Assembly (NCBI GenBank): GCA_947494925.1
Contig: CANLWS010000015.1
Location: forward strand, 62,001 to 126,000
Source of the DNA: an uncultured Alteromonadaceae bacterium
GTDB taxonomy: Bacteria; Pseudomonadota; Gammaproteobacteria; Enterobacterales; Alteromonadaceae
Direction: 5' to 3'
DNA length: 64,000 nt
Shown here: positions 8,956 through 18,883 of the stretch, in pieces
Layout of the letters: every line of letters begins with the position of its first letter
Position numbering within the stretch: position 1 is the first letter of the stretch
Translations under genes and position numbers: made by a program
The notes under the pieces: generated by a model
Told to the model about the DNA's origin: nothing
Database searches by the model: none
The model's input: the letters and a program-made list of their open reading frames with translations, nothing else

Positions 8956-9303
8956 ATGCAATACAAAATACTGACCTATGTTTTGATAGCCTTGCTGCTT
9001 TGCAGCCAGGTATCTGCGCAGGTGGTTGTCGATTGCGAAGAGATGCCCAGTGGTGACCTACATAGCATGCATGATATGCAAGCTATGGAACATACTGACC
9101 ATTCTATGATGAAAGATATTAGTCAGAGTGATTGTTGCGGTGGGGATTGTCGATGCCTACAAGGTGCAATGACCTCAGTAGCACTTCTGGCAGACAACGT
9201 AAGTCAGCATGTAAAAAGAGAAAATTGCGGTATTTTACATACTCCATTTTTTGTCTTAGAACCTCCCCTGGTCGTCTCGGTAATTCCCCCAATTTCAGCG
9301 TAA
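8956..9303 (+). CDS. Small periplasmic Met/His/Cys-rich protein, CopL-like (copper locus)
   Basis: 115 residues from ATG 8956, starting with a signal peptide (MQYKILTYVLIALLLCSQVSAQ). The mature part has a metal-binding look: HSMHDMQAMEHTDHSMM, followed by CCGGDCRC. Met/His-rich secreted proteins of this size, often called CopL, are found at the head of copper-resistance loci. The gene lies directly before cusCBA on the same strand, so copper binding or sensing in the periplasm is a reasonable inference. Homology to a named family could not be confirmed. Confidence 0.6.
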   Translation: MQYKILTYVLIALLLCSQVSAQVVVDCEEMPSGDLHSMHDMQAMEHTDHSMMKDISQSDCCGGDCRCLQGAMTSVALLADNVSQHVKRENCGILHTPFFVLEPPLVVSVIPPISA

Positions 9304-9427
9304 TACAGGACAGATCCGTCCGCATTTACCCTGCCCCCGCAACTTAGTAATTGAATTCAGTCACGACTGGGTAACGATCTTGTTGCGATTGCAGGCGGTT
9401 TATCAACACTAAACGCTTGAGAAAAAC

Positions 9428-10822
9428 ATGAAAGAGTCAACCCACAGCTGTCTTGCATTTTGCAGCATTTCAACTTTAACCCGCACGCTATTGGTTATTC
9501 TTGTGTCTGTGTCTGTGTCTGCTGCGCTGCAGTCATCAGAACTCGTTGGTAAAGAGTCCAGTCAGCCTTTGACCTTGCCACAGGCAATACAAAAAGCCAT
9601 TCAACAGGATCCATGGCGAAATGGTAACGAGCTGAGACGACAAAGTTTATTGGCGAAAAGTGAATCTGTTGAGAATCTACCCGATCCTCGAATATCATTG
9701 GGCTTTGTCAATGTTCCTTCTGATGGATTTTCCCTGTCACAAGAACCAATGACGCAGATGAAAATTGGCTTATCCCAGTCCTTCCCCAGAGGCGACACGC
9801 GAGCTATCCAGAAGAAACACTATCAGCAACTTTCAGAGCAATACCCATTTCTTGAGCAAGACAGACTTGCAAAAATCACGGCAGGGGTTTCGCAACTGTG
9901 GTTCGAAGCCTTTTATTCTCAACGGAGTCTTCAGCTTATTCTCTCCGAACGTAATTTGTTTGAGCAATTAGCTGAAACAGTTGAGAGTCAATACGCATCC
10001 GGTCAACCTCAGACGCGCCAGGATGACGTTATCCGAAGTCAATTAGAATTGAGTCGATTGAGCGACAGGCAAACACAAATGTCGGAACAGCTTGCTGTGG
10101 CAAAAGCAAAGTTATCAGCATGGATTGTCCCAGAGTCTGCACTGACTGATTTTACAATCCCGGAAGACAACCCAGCTGCGATGTTAAAAAAGAGCGTCCC
10201 CTACTCTGCGCAATCATTGCCTGACAAGAAACGAGCTATTGCGCTTATTGCCAATCACCCTGTTGTTCTTGCCACAGAACAACGTATCAAAGCTGAACTG
10301 GTGGAAGTCGAGCTGACAGAACAAAAATACAAACCTCAGTGGGGTGTAAATGCAAGTTATGCTCACAGGCAAGATGACGCCGCCGGACGCAATAGGGCTG
10401 ACTTTTTCTCAATAGGACTTAACCTGGATGTGCCACTTTTTAGCAGTGCCAATACCGACAGTGAGGTCAAGTCACAAACTCTGGCTGCTGAGGCACTAAA
10501 AACGGATAAGCGACTGTTGATGCGCCAGATGATATCGCAACTTGACGGGCTGCGAAGCACACTAGAAAAGACTCAACAACGCATTGCCATATTCGAACAC
10601 AGCATTTTGCCTCAATTGCATGAACAGGCAGAAACCTCCTTAACAGCCTATACAAATGGCGAAAACGAGTTTGCTGAAGTGATGCGTGCTCGTATCGCCG
10701 AATTTAATGGACGAATGGAACTTATCAATATCCATCTTCAACGTGACACAGCCCTTAGCAAGCTCATCTATTTCACTCTACACGATAATACATCAGCAAC
10801 GACAGGACTAGTATATGAATAA
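9428..10822 (+). CDS. cusC: CusC/CzcC-type outer-membrane efflux channel (TolC family)
   Basis: A 464-residue outer-membrane factor. A hydrophobic N-terminal export segment (LLVILVSVSVSAAL) is followed by LTLPQAIQKAIQQDP, the usual start of TolC-family repeats, and two long helical repeat halves. It would form the outer-membrane exit duct for the tripartite metal pump with CusB and CusA. The last 8 bp overlap the cusB start, implying translational coupling. Specificity for copper/silver is inferred from the downstream CusA. The ribosome-binding site is weak. Confidence 0.85.
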   Translation: MKESTHSCLAFCSISTLTRTLLVILVSVSVSAALQSSELVGKESSQPLTLPQAIQKAIQQDPWRNGNELRRQSLLAKSESVENLPDPRISLGFVNVPSDGFSLSQEPMTQMKIGLSQSFPRGDTRAIQKKHYQQLSEQYPFLEQDRLAKITAGVSQLWFEAFYSQRSLQLILSERNLFEQLAETVESQYASGQPQTRQDDVIRSQLELSRLSDRQTQMSEQLAVAKAKLSAWIVPESALTDFTIPEDNPAAMLKKSVPYSAQSLPDKKRAIALIANHPVVLATEQRIKAELVEVELTEQKYKPQWGVNASYAHRQDDAAGRNRADFFSIGLNLDVPLFSSANTDSEVKSQTLAAEALKTDKRLLMRQMISQLDGLRSTLEKTQQRIAIFEHSILPQLHEQAETSLTAYTNGENEFAEVMRARIAEFNGRMELINIHLQRDTALSKLIYFTLHDNTSATTGLVYE

Positions 10823-12317
10823 GCAGTCAATCACCTATTTCATCCTGGCTGTCGCTGGGTTCATAACTGGTGCGATTTTTGTGTGGTTTTTTGTTTTACC
10901 GCCCGACACTGCCTTGGAAGGTGCGGAAGAAGCAAGACCTCTTTATTGGGTTGCGCCTATGGATGCCAGTTACCGCCGGGATAAACCTGGAAAATCACCA
11001 ATGGGAATGGATTTGGTGCCTGTCTATCAAGACGATCAGTCAATCTCACCCGGTGTCGTAAAAATTGCACCCAATATTGTCAACAATCTTGGAGTCAGGA
11101 CGAGCGAAGTTGCCAGAGGCAGACTTCAACAACACATCCAGACAGTAGGTTATGTGCATTACAACGAAGACAAACTGGTACACATACATCCCCGCGTAGA
11201 AGGTTGGATAGACAAACTCTATGTTAAAGCGGCGGGTGAGGAGGTGACTGAAAACCAACCACTCTATTCTCTTTATTCACCCCAGTTGGTCAATGCACAA
11301 GAAGAGTATTTACTCGCCCTGAGTCGCAATAATCAAACCTTAACTGACGCCGCCTTAACACGTTTACAAGCTTTGCAAATGCCTACCCAGGCAATTGAAC
11401 TACTCAAGCGAACTCGTCAGGTGCAGCAAAGCATACAATTCAGATCACCACAATCCGGCGTAGTCGACAATTTAAATATACGTGAAGGTTTTTTTGTTGA
11501 ACCGGGTAATACTTTGATGTCTATAGGTTCATTGGACGAAGTTTGGGTTGAAGCTGAAGTGTTTGAGCGCCTCGCATCAAGAGTAGAAATTGGACAATCG
11601 GTCACAATGACTCTAGGTTTTATACCCGGTCGGTCTTGGCGCGGTGAAGTGGATTATCTATACCCCAGCCTGAACGAAAAAACCCGGACGTTACGCGCCA
11701 GACTTCGATTTGAAAACCCCGGGAAAGCACTGAGACCGAATATGTTTGCCCAGGTCATTATTCACATGGAAGAAGCAGCACCCAGTATTTTGATCCCCAA
11801 GGAAGCACTAATACGCACAGGTAGTAAAAACAAGGTGGTGCTGGCACTGGGGGAAGGACAGTTTAAATCCATTGAAGTTTCTCTTGGACAAGTTTCTGGC
11901 AAGGTTGCGCAAATAAATCAGGGGTTGCAAGAAGGTGACGTTATTGTCACTTCAGCGCAGTTTTTACTGGATTCAGAGAGCAGTATCGACTCGGATTTCA
12001 AACGTATGATGCCTCTGGCGGAAAGAACCACAAGTGATACTGGAACAGACAAGACGCCACTAAACAATACGATTCAATCCGCAACAGTAAGAGGTGTCGT
12101 TAATCACGTTGATGCCTCAGCCAGGTCACTCAATATTAGTCGGGGAAGTATAGAAAAATGGCAACGAGGCCCGGCTACAATGGATTTTCGGGTTGCGCCA
12201 AACCTCTCCTTAGAAAACATTATTGAAGGCACGGATATTCACTTTACCTTCGAAATTAGCAGGGATGAGTTTGTTATTACAGAGCTAAAGCTTCTGCAGG
12301 GTAGCGAACATGATTGA
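10815..12317 (+). CDS. cusB: CusB-type periplasmic adaptor with fused C-terminal CusF-like domain
   Basis: A 500-residue membrane-fusion protein with an N-terminal anchor (residues 7-28). Residues 44-70 match the metal-binding N-terminus of E. coli CusB, including DKPGKSP and MDLVP; methionines at 49, 63 and 65 correspond to the copper-binding trio. The lipoyl/hairpin/barrel core follows, to about residue 385. From about residue 422 there is a CusF-like OB-fold domain ending TMDFRVAP; only one of the two CusF ligand methionines remains, and the ligand histidine is not evident. The gene overlaps cusC and cusA by 8 bp each. It passes metal to CusA and bridges to CusC. Confidence 0.9.
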   Translation: MNKQSITYFILAVAGFITGAIFVWFFVLPPDTALEGAEEARPLYWVAPMDASYRRDKPGKSPMGMDLVPVYQDDQSISPGVVKIAPNIVNNLGVRTSEVARGRLQQHIQTVGYVHYNEDKLVHIHPRVEGWIDKLYVKAAGEEVTENQPLYSLYSPQLVNAQEEYLLALSRNNQTLTDAALTRLQALQMPTQAIELLKRTRQVQQSIQFRSPQSGVVDNLNIREGFFVEPGNTLMSIGSLDEVWVEAEVFERLASRVEIGQSVTMTLGFIPGRSWRGEVDYLYPSLNEKTRTLRARLRFENPGKALRPNMFAQVIIHMEEAAPSILIPKEALIRTGSKNKVVLALGEGQFKSIEVSLGQVSGKVAQINQGLQEGDVIVTSAQFLLDSESSIDSDFKRMMPLAERTTSDTGTDKTPLNNTIQSATVRGVVNHVDASARSLNISRGSIEKWQRGPATMDFRVAPNLSLENIIEGTDIHFTFEISRDEFVITELKLLQGSEHD

Positions 12318-15300
12318 ACAACTTATTCGCTGGTCGATTGCGAATCGCATACTGGTTCTTATCGTAACAGCCATACTTGTATTTGGCGGACTTTACTCAC
12401 TGAAAAACACACCGGTCGATGCCATACCGGACCTTTCTGATGTTCAGGTGATCATTAAAACCAGTTATCCAGGGCAGTCTCCTCAAGTGGTTGAAGATCA
12501 GGTTACCTACCCGATCACGAAAGCGATGCTGTCAGTTCCAAAAGCGAAAACTGTGCGAGGGTTTTCGTTTTTCGGAGATTCCTATGTTTACGTTATTTTC
12601 GACGACAAGACAGACATGTATTGGGCCCGAAGTCGGGTATTGGAGTATCTTTCTCAAGTTGAAGGTCAATTGCCAAAATCTGCCAAGCCTAAGCTGGGAC
12701 CAGATGCAACGGGAGTGGGCTGGGTATTCCTATATGCACTCATTGATAAAACAGGTCAGCATGACCTGAGCCAGTTGCGAGCAATTCAAGATTGGTTTCT
12801 GAAATTTGAATTGCAGACTGTGCCCGGTATTGCAGAAATTGCGTCACTCGGCGGCATGGTCAAACAGTATCAGGTGTATGTGGATCCCGAAAAGCTCCGT
12901 GCCTATGGCGTACCTCTGAAGCATATTCAGACAGCGATTGAATTGGGCAACCAGGAAGTGGGTGCCTCAGTAATTGAAATGGCAGAAGCCGAGTATATGG
13001 TCACTGCAAGTGGTTATATTAAAAGCATTGAGGATCTGGAAACTCTGCCTCTAGGTCTAAATGAACAAGGTACTTCATTGTTACTCAGAGATGTGGCAGA
13101 AGTGCGTCTTGGACCACAAATGCGACGAGGAATTGCAGAATTAAATGGCCAAGGTGAAGTGGTAGGCGGGATAGCGGTCATGCGTTATGGAGAAAACGCG
13201 CAGCAAACCATTGAGGATCTTAAATCGAAACTAGCTGATTTGCAGGGCAGCTTACCAGCGGGTGTGGAGATTGTGACCGTTTACGATCGTAGCGAGCTTA
13301 TAGAGCGGGCGGTAGAGAACTTGTGGTCAAAGCTGGCTCAGGAACTCATAGTTGTTGGGTTAGTGTGCACCGCTTTTCTGTTTCACCTCCGTTCTTCTTT
13401 AGTAGCGATCATCAGTCTGCCCATAGGTATTTTAATTAGCTTTATTATCATGCATTGGCAAGGCGTTAACGCCAACATAATGTCGTTGGGAGGCATAGCA
13501 ATAGCAATTGGCGCAATGACAGACGGCGCTATTGTTATGATCGATAATCTGCACCGGCACATAGAAAAAACACCGCTTAATGCGAGCAATCGTTGGCGGG
13601 TTGTAGCCACTGCTGCCAGCGAAGTTGGACCAGCCCTATTTTTCAGTTTACTGATCATTACGGTCAGCTTTTTACCCGTATTTGTGCTCGAAGCGCAGGA
13701 AGGACGTATGTTTGCTCCTCTGGCGTTTACTAAAACCTATGCAATGGCAGCTGCCGCTGGACTCGCCGTAACCCTGGTTCCTGTTCTGATGGGTTACTTC
13801 ATTCGCGGAAAAATTATCAGTGAAAAAAAGAACCCATTAAATCAACTTCTACAACGATCTTACATGCCTGTTTTGGCACTGGCCCTCAGGTTTCCGAAAT
13901 CGACTTTGTTAGCCGTCGTACTGCTTACGATTGCTGGCTTTTATCCCCTTAAAAACATTGGTACCGAATTTATGCCTCCCTTGGACGAGGGAGATCTTAT
14001 GTACATGCCTACTACCTACCCTGGTATCTCTATAGGTAAAGCCAGAGAATTGTTGCAACAAACGGATAAACTCATTGCGACTATTCCCGAAGTTAAAAAC
14101 GTTTTCGGCAAAATCGGCCGAGCAGAAACCGCTACCGATCCGGCCCCGTTAACAATGATTGAAACCTTTATACAACTTAAGCCTAAAGATCAGTGGCGTC
14201 CAGGCATAACCACGGAGAAATTGCGTGATGAGCTCGATAGTGTGGTGAATATACCCGGAGTGAATAACGCCTGGGTTATGCCAATAAAAACGCGCATTGA
14301 TATGTTAGCCACCGGGATTAAAACACCTGTAGGCCTTAAGATAGCAGGATCAGATCTCGACGTAATTGAGTCAATTGGCCGCGATATTGAAAGGCTGCTT
14401 GAGGCTGTAAACGGCACTGCATCGGTCTTTTCTGAGCGGGTAACTGGGGGCCGCTATATAAAAGTAGATATTAATCGGCAAAGGGCCGCTCGTTATGGAT
14501 TGAACATAAGCGATGTTCAACAAGTCGTTGCCACGGCAATTGGTGGCGTAAATATAACCTCAACTGTGGAAGGGTTGGAGCGATATCCAGTCAATCTCCG
14601 CTACCCGCAAACCTATCGGGATTCGCCAGAGGCTTTGCAGATGCTGCCAATAGTCACACCCTCTGGACAACGAATAGCATTGGCGGACGTGGCTACTGTG
14701 TTTATTGAGAATGGTCCACCTGGAATTAAAAGTGAAAACGCCAGAATCAACGGTTGGATTTTTATCGATATAGAGAAAGTCGACATAGGAACCTATGTTG
14801 CCAATGCTAAAGCGAAACTGGCAGAACAACTTGATCTTCCACCGGGATACAGCCTTAACTGGGCAGGGCAATACGAATACATTGAACGGGCAAAAGAAAA
14901 GCTTGGTTATGTGATCCCCTTAACAATGGCGATCATTTTTATCCTGCTTTATATGAGTTTTAAACGATTTGTAGAAGTGGCAATCATCATGGGCACCCTG
15001 CCCCTGGCCATGGTCGGTGGCATAGGATTAATCTATGTAGAGGGCTTCAACCTGTCCGTGGCCGTCGGTGTTGGTTTTATCGCTTTGGCCGGCGTTGCGG
15101 TGGAAATTGGGGTCATTATGCTTGTGTACTTAAACCAAGCTTTTGATGACCTGACCAAGCATCACAACAATACCAGGCAATCTATTGATGCAGCGTCACT
15201 GAAGCAAGCAGTATTAGAAGGTGCTGGATTACGTGTTCGCCCAGTTATGATGACAGTTGCCACCATTATCATTGGTTTGCTTCCAGTGCTGTATGGCAGT

Positions 15301-15444
15301 GGTACTGGTTCTGAAGTGATGAGTCGCATTGCTGCACCTATGGTAGGTGGAATGCTAAGCGCACTGGTGCTTTCGCTTATTGTTGTGCCTGTAATCTATT
15401 TCCTGTGGCGTCTTGGCGGATTAGGGAAACACAAGGTTCAATAG
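12310..15444 (+). CDS. cusA: CusA-type copper/silver RND efflux pump
   Basis: A 1044-residue inner-membrane RND transporter of the heavy-metal (HME) class that uses proton-motive force to expel metal. The methionine triad defining Cu(I)/Ag(I) CusA is conserved at residues 566 (YMP), 616 (APLTM) and 665 (RIDM), with the same spacing as M573/M623/M672 of E. coli CusA. The TM4 proton-relay motif AIGAMTDGAIVMIDN retains its aspartate. Length is normal and N-terminal PVDAIPDLSDVQV is typical. It is the last gene of the cus operon. These residues support monovalent copper/silver rather than Zn/Co export. Confidence 0.95.
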   Translation: MIEQLIRWSIANRILVLIVTAILVFGGLYSLKNTPVDAIPDLSDVQVIIKTSYPGQSPQVVEDQVTYPITKAMLSVPKAKTVRGFSFFGDSYVYVIFDDKTDMYWARSRVLEYLSQVEGQLPKSAKPKLGPDATGVGWVFLYALIDKTGQHDLSQLRAIQDWFLKFELQTVPGIAEIASLGGMVKQYQVYVDPEKLRAYGVPLKHIQTAIELGNQEVGASVIEMAEAEYMVTASGYIKSIEDLETLPLGLNEQGTSLLLRDVAEVRLGPQMRRGIAELNGQGEVVGGIAVMRYGENAQQTIEDLKSKLADLQGSLPAGVEIVTVYDRSELIERAVENLWSKLAQELIVVGLVCTAFLFHLRSSLVAIISLPIGILISFIIMHWQGVNANIMSLGGIAIAIGAMTDGAIVMIDNLHRHIEKTPLNASNRWRVVATAASEVGPALFFSLLIITVSFLPVFVLEAQEGRMFAPLAFTKTYAMAAAAGLAVTLVPVLMGYFIRGKIISEKKNPLNQLLQRSYMPVLALALRFPKSTLLAVVLLTIAGFYPLKNIGTEFMPPLDEGDLMYMPTTYPGISIGKARELLQQTDKLIATIPEVKNVFGKIGRAETATDPAPLTMIETFIQLKPKDQWRPGITTEKLRDELDSVVNIPGVNNAWVMPIKTRIDMLATGIKTPVGLKIAGSDLDVIESIGRDIERLLEAVNGTASVFSERVTGGRYIKVDINRQRAARYGLNISDVQQVVATAIGGVNITSTVEGLERYPVNLRYPQTYRDSPEALQMLPIVTPSGQRIALADVATVFIENGPPGIKSENARINGWIFIDIEKVDIGTYVANAKAKLAEQLDLPPGYSLNWAGQYEYIERAKEKLGYVIPLTMAIIFILLYMSFKRFVEVAIIMGTLPLAMVGGIGLIYVEGFNLSVAVGVGFIALAGVAVEIGVIMLVYLNQAFDDLTKHHNNTRQSIDAASLKQAVLEGAGLRVRPVMMTVATIIIGLLPVLYGSGTGSEVMSRIAAPMVGGMLSALVLSLIVVPVIYFLWRLGGLGKHKVQ

Positions 15445-15462
15445 ACCGGAGCAGGCGTAAAA

Positions 15463-16092
15463 CTACTTTTCTTTTTGAGGTCGAAACATTTCGAACCTGT
15501 TAGATTCCTCAATGGAAAAGTAGTCCCCTACCCCGCCACCACGCATCACGGGCTGGGCCTGACTTGTCTGGAATACGCCATTTTCAATCATATTAGCATT
15601 TATGTGAACGCCCACGACTTCGCCCAAAACTAACCAGCTATTGCAGCTTGCACCTTCGGAGGACTGAAGTTGAATAACTTGACTGGTTCTGCATTCCATT
15701 ACCACTAAACTATCGGCTACATGAGGAACATCCACAATTCGGGAACAAGCTTTTTCCAGATTTGCCAATTCAAACTCATCCACATCACCTGACACAGCAG
15801 CACTGGTTATATTCATTTTTTCTGCGAGCGATTTTGACACCAGGTTCCAGCAGAATTCGCCTGTATCTTCAGCATTTTGTACGCTGTCTTTCCTACCAAT
15901 ACTGGAGAATCCTATGATAGGAGGTTTATAGTTAAAAGCGTTGAAAAAACTGTATGGAGCCAAATTGCATTGTCCTTTTCCGTTTTTGCTGGAAATCCAG
16001 CCAATTGGACGGGGCGCTATGATGGCATTAAAGGGGTCATGCGCCAGACCATGGCCCTCATTGGGACAATAAAAGTGATGGTTATCAAACAA
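15463..16092 (-). CDS. Flavin reductase-like domain protein (FMN-binding split barrel)
   Basis: About 209 residues if started at TTG 16092, which has AGGA seven bases upstream; a longer frame reaches 16239, but its extra 49 residues do not look like the family. The conserved opening HGLAHDPFNAIIAPRPIGWIS and APYSFFNAFNYKPPIIGFSS are typical of flavin reductase-like proteins that bind FMN. Such proteins supply reduced flavin or act as small oxidoreductases. It converges with cusA 18 bp away and is probably unrelated to it. Substrate unknown. Confidence 0.8.
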   Translation of the reverse strand: MFDNHHFYCPNEGHGLAHDPFNAIIAPRPIGWISSKNGKGQCNLAPYSFFNAFNYKPPIIGFSSIGRKDSVQNAEDTGEFCWNLVSKSLAEKMNITSAAVSGDVDEFELANLEKACSRIVDVPHVADSLVVMECRTSQVIQLQSSEGASCNSWLVLGEVVGVHINANMIENGVFQTSQAQPVMRGGGVGDYFSIEESNRFEMFRPQKEK

Positions 16093-16302
16093 TATGTATT
16101 CCTGAATTTGCGTTGATTGGGTAAAGTATAGTGACAAGTATGCAAAGCAATTATGCAGAGAGCAATCACAGACTTGTTTGAAAATCTCAGAGTAATAACC
16201 ACTGAATATACCCACCTTCTGTCGATGAGTCACAGCCACTTAATGGATTGTCAGGTAAAAGAGCCTAAGCATTTGAAACAAAAACGTAAATTAACAAAAC
16301 CG

Positions 16303-17091
16303 TCAGTTGAGCAAACCGTATTGTTGTGCAAATTTCGAATAAACCCCACTTTCCTTTATCAACAACAAACAGTTATCTATCTGTTCTAAAAAAACCAGTG
16401 GCTCCAAAATATTCTTAGAATTTTTCGATACAGTGACATAATAATCTTTCTCCGCCACAACAAAGTCCAGAACCTTGATTTGATCTGAAAGACCTAACTC
16501 CCGCGCTTTCCAATAAAAGGTGGCTTTGGTGTTTGGCATGATGTCGAATCTGGGATTCGGACTCAGCATTTGTGCAAATAACGCCTCAACATTGTGTCCT
16601 TCAGCGACCCTTTGATAGTCTCTTTTTTCTTCTATAATTTCCATCAATTCTGGCGTATGAGATAAACCCGGCATATGGCCGATCATCAGTGGATCTAAAT
16701 CGTCAAGGCCATTGATTTCAATATCACTCTTTGCATTCACTGCAAATCCATACTCACTGGTAAATATCGGAACCTTGCCGAAATCAATAAATGCCTCTCT
16801 ATCAGGTTTATAACTGTAAATAGAAATATCCAACCTACCAGACTGCATATATAAATGTGTGCGTTTTATCGGAAGGTTTACATAGGTCAATTCGTAATTA
16901 CTGCCTGACAAGCAGTGGTGAAGTATGTCTTTTGCAAGACCGGCGAAGTTTCCTCGGTTGTTAGCAATCAGATAAGGGGGCCAGTCCACATCATTGAGTA
17001 CAAGGGGATCAGCATGGCAGACTGGTGCGATTAAAATCAGAACCAATAAAAGACTGCATTTTGTGCTAGAGCCTGTTGCCATCAACAGCAT
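16303..17091 (-). CDS. Periplasmic substrate-binding protein (SBP_bac_3-like), solitary
   Basis: A 262-residue secreted protein. The signal peptide (SLLLVLILIAPVCHA) is followed by LVLNDVDWPPYLI and GLAKDILHHCL, the opening of family 3 extracellular solute-binding proteins. The central part (GRLDISIYSYKPDREAFIDFG) is also typical. No ABC permease or ATPase gene is nearby, so it may be one of the orphan binding-protein-like proteins of marine gammaproteobacteria or work with a distant transporter or sensor. The ligand cannot be inferred. Confidence 0.78.
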   Translation of the reverse strand: MLLMATGSSTKCSLLLVLILIAPVCHADPLVLNDVDWPPYLIANNRGNFAGLAKDILHHCLSGSNYELTYVNLPIKRTHLYMQSGRLDISIYSYKPDREAFIDFGKVPIFTSEYGFAVNAKSDIEINGLDDLDPLMIGHMPGLSHTPELMEIIEEKRDYQRVAEGHNVEALFAQMLSPNPRFDIMPNTKATFYWKARELGLSDQIKVLDFVVAEKDYYVTVSKNSKNILEPLVFLEQIDNCLLLIKESGVYSKFAQQYGLLN

Positions 17092-17225
17092 GTGTGAGAC
17101 CTATGAAACAACTACCAGTTAACATAGCAGTTCAGGCAATTCCTTCAACCAATAATGGTCATTTATTGTACTATTAGATATATTTAAGTCGTTGATGAGT
17201 AAAGAAATACCCTTAAAGTGCTGGG

Positions 17226-18068
17226 CTAGCTCTTCAATAGCCTCAAAGGATGTTTTCCATCCACCATTCCCATAAAAGGAGGATAAATAGAGTAGCCAAT
17301 TAAAGACTGCATGACAGGCGAGAGCGTTCTCACCGTATCTTTGTCTAACTCGAGCAGGTAGTTTTCTTGTTGCCGCATAAAAGCTTCGCAATATTGATGG
17401 GTCATGGCAAGCCTTGGCGAATCAGTTGTATTGGCGCCTCCACCATGCCAGGTAGTACCTAGAAAGAAGATTACCGATCCGGCTGGCATCACCGCTTTTA
17501 TTTCCCCATCGACTCCCGGCCGTTGATCACCACCCCACTTATGACTCCCCGGATAAACCACAGTTGCACCATTGTCTTCTGTAAAGTCATCGATAGCCCA
17601 AATGCTGGCCGCACCTAACGGTGGTCTAGGCCGTGGGATCTGGTAAAATCCATCGTCATAGTGACTCGCTTGTTGATTTTCACCAGGTAAGATATTGATC
17701 ACCTGACTCTGACTGAGCAAGTAATTTGGCCTGAACAGTAAGTCCATCAGACCAAGAATTCTCGGGTGCTCAGCCAGAACGTCAGTGCACCGGGTTTTAC
17801 TTAGCACATTATAAAGTCGTTGCGTTTTTTCACCTTCAAATTTGTTCCTGCCAGTGTGGGACATGAGTGGAAGGCACTCATTTTTAAAATCGCGGCATTG
17901 TGCCGGACTAATCAAGTTTTTAATAATCACATAACCTTCGCGCATCAATGTATCAAAATCGCGATTGATTTCATCTGACTTACGATCTGCTGATGGCTTA
18001 AGTTGTTTAAACGTATTGGCCAGATCTTTTCCCGAATAATCCTTAATTTCGCCTTCAATTTTCTTCAT
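17226..18068 (-). CDS. Phytanoyl-CoA dioxygenase (PhyH) family protein
   Basis: A 280-residue Fe(II)/2-oxoglutarate-dependent oxygenase. The facial triad is visible: HxD in SHYDDGFYQ and the distal histidine in TTWHGGGAN, with the 2-oxoglutarate-binding arginine in SPRLAMTHQY. MREGYVIIKNLIS near residue 43 is the standard opening. The family hydroxylates lipids, amino acids or secondary metabolites, and the substrate cannot be read here. It lies 65 bp downstream of the moeB/thiF-like gene on the same strand. A short overlapping frame at its 3' end (17119-17391) is not a gene. Confidence 0.87.
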   Translation of the reverse strand: MKKIEGEIKDYSGKDLANTFKQLKPSADRKSDEINRDFDTLMREGYVIIKNLISPAQCRDFKNECLPLMSHTGRNKFEGEKTQRLYNVLSKTRCTDVLAEHPRILGLMDLLFRPNYLLSQSQVINILPGENQQASHYDDGFYQIPRPRPPLGAASIWAIDDFTEDNGATVVYPGSHKWGGDQRPGVDGEIKAVMPAGSVIFFLGTTWHGGGANTTDSPRLAMTHQYCEAFMRQQENYLLELDKDTVRTLSPVMQSLIGYSIYPPFMGMVDGKHPLRLLKS

Positions 18069-18133
18069 AATTGCCTCTTCCTCGGTTCAAGAACCCATAG
18101 GAAATTTCATCTCTAAACCGAATTAACATGACG

Positions 18134-18883
18134 TCATATGCAGACCGGACAATTACTCTTCTTCGGTACGTTAAATTTCTGCCACTGCATAGCCATCCCA
18201 TCAAACAACAATAAGCCGTTGTTGATCACTTGCCCAAAATCAGTCAGGATTTTAATCGCCTCCAGTGCCTGGGACGATCCAATGATGCCCACCACAGGGG
18301 ACATAACGCCTGCCTCCATGCAGCTTAAATCTTGCTCCTTGAACAATTGGCTTAAACAAGCATAGCAGGCCGAGTTTTGCCGAGGAAGAACGCAAAAAAT
18401 TTGGCCCTCCATACGAATAGCAGCACCGGATACTAAGGGAGTTTTATTGGCATAACACACTTGGTTCAGCTGATTCCGCGTTGCAAGATTATCACTGCAA
18501 TCCAGCACTAGATCGTATTCTTTCAGTAAAGTTGACAATTGTTCGTCATCTTGCCTTTTTTCAAGTGTACGAATCTGAGTGTGCTGACTAAGTCGTTTCA
18601 GCGCCAACTTGGCTGATGCACATTTATTCATGCCGATGTTTTCTTCAGTATGCAATATTTGCCGTTGCAGATTAGTGTTCTCTACCACATCGTCGTCCAC
18701 CAAGGTTAGATTTCCGATACCTGCAGCTACAAGATACTGCGCAGCTGCACACCCTAACCCTCCGACACCCACCAGCAATACATTGGCATTCATCAGAATT
18801 TCCTGTTTGTCCAAATCAAACCCTGACAACATAATTTGTCTGCTGTATCGCATTGCTTGATCTGTGGTTAGGGAGTGTGGCAT
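18134..18883 (-). CDS. MoeB/ThiF-type sulfur-carrier adenylyltransferase
   Basis: A 249-residue E1-like enzyme that adenylates the C-terminal glycine of a small sulfur carrier (MoaD or ThiS). Visible motifs are RYSRQIMLSGF at the start, the ATP-binding GVGGLGCAAAQYLVAAG, LVDDDVVENTNLQRQ, DCSDNLATR, and the zinc-binding pairs CYAC and, at the C-terminus, CPVC. Length suits MoeB rather than the rhodanese-fused MoeZ. No other molybdopterin or thiamin gene is nearby, so MoeB and ThiF cannot be separated. Confidence 0.88.
   Translation of the reverse strand: MPHSLTTDQAMRYSRQIMLSGFDLDKQEILMNANVLLVGVGGLGCAAAQYLVAAGIGNLTLVDDDVVENTNLQRQILHTEENIGMNKCASAKLALKRLSQHTQIRTLEKRQDDEQLSTLLKEYDLVLDCSDNLATRNQLNQVCYANKTPLVSGAAIRMEGQIFCVLPRQNSACYACLSQLFKEQDLSCMEAGVMSPVVGIIGSSQALEAIKILTDFGQVINNGLLLFDGMAMQWQKFNVPKKSNCPVCI

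Noticed and set aside
17119-17391. Minus-strand 90-residue frame at the 3' end of the PhyH gene
   Set aside because: It lies largely inside the PhyH coding sequence in another frame, and has no ribosome-binding site or domain.
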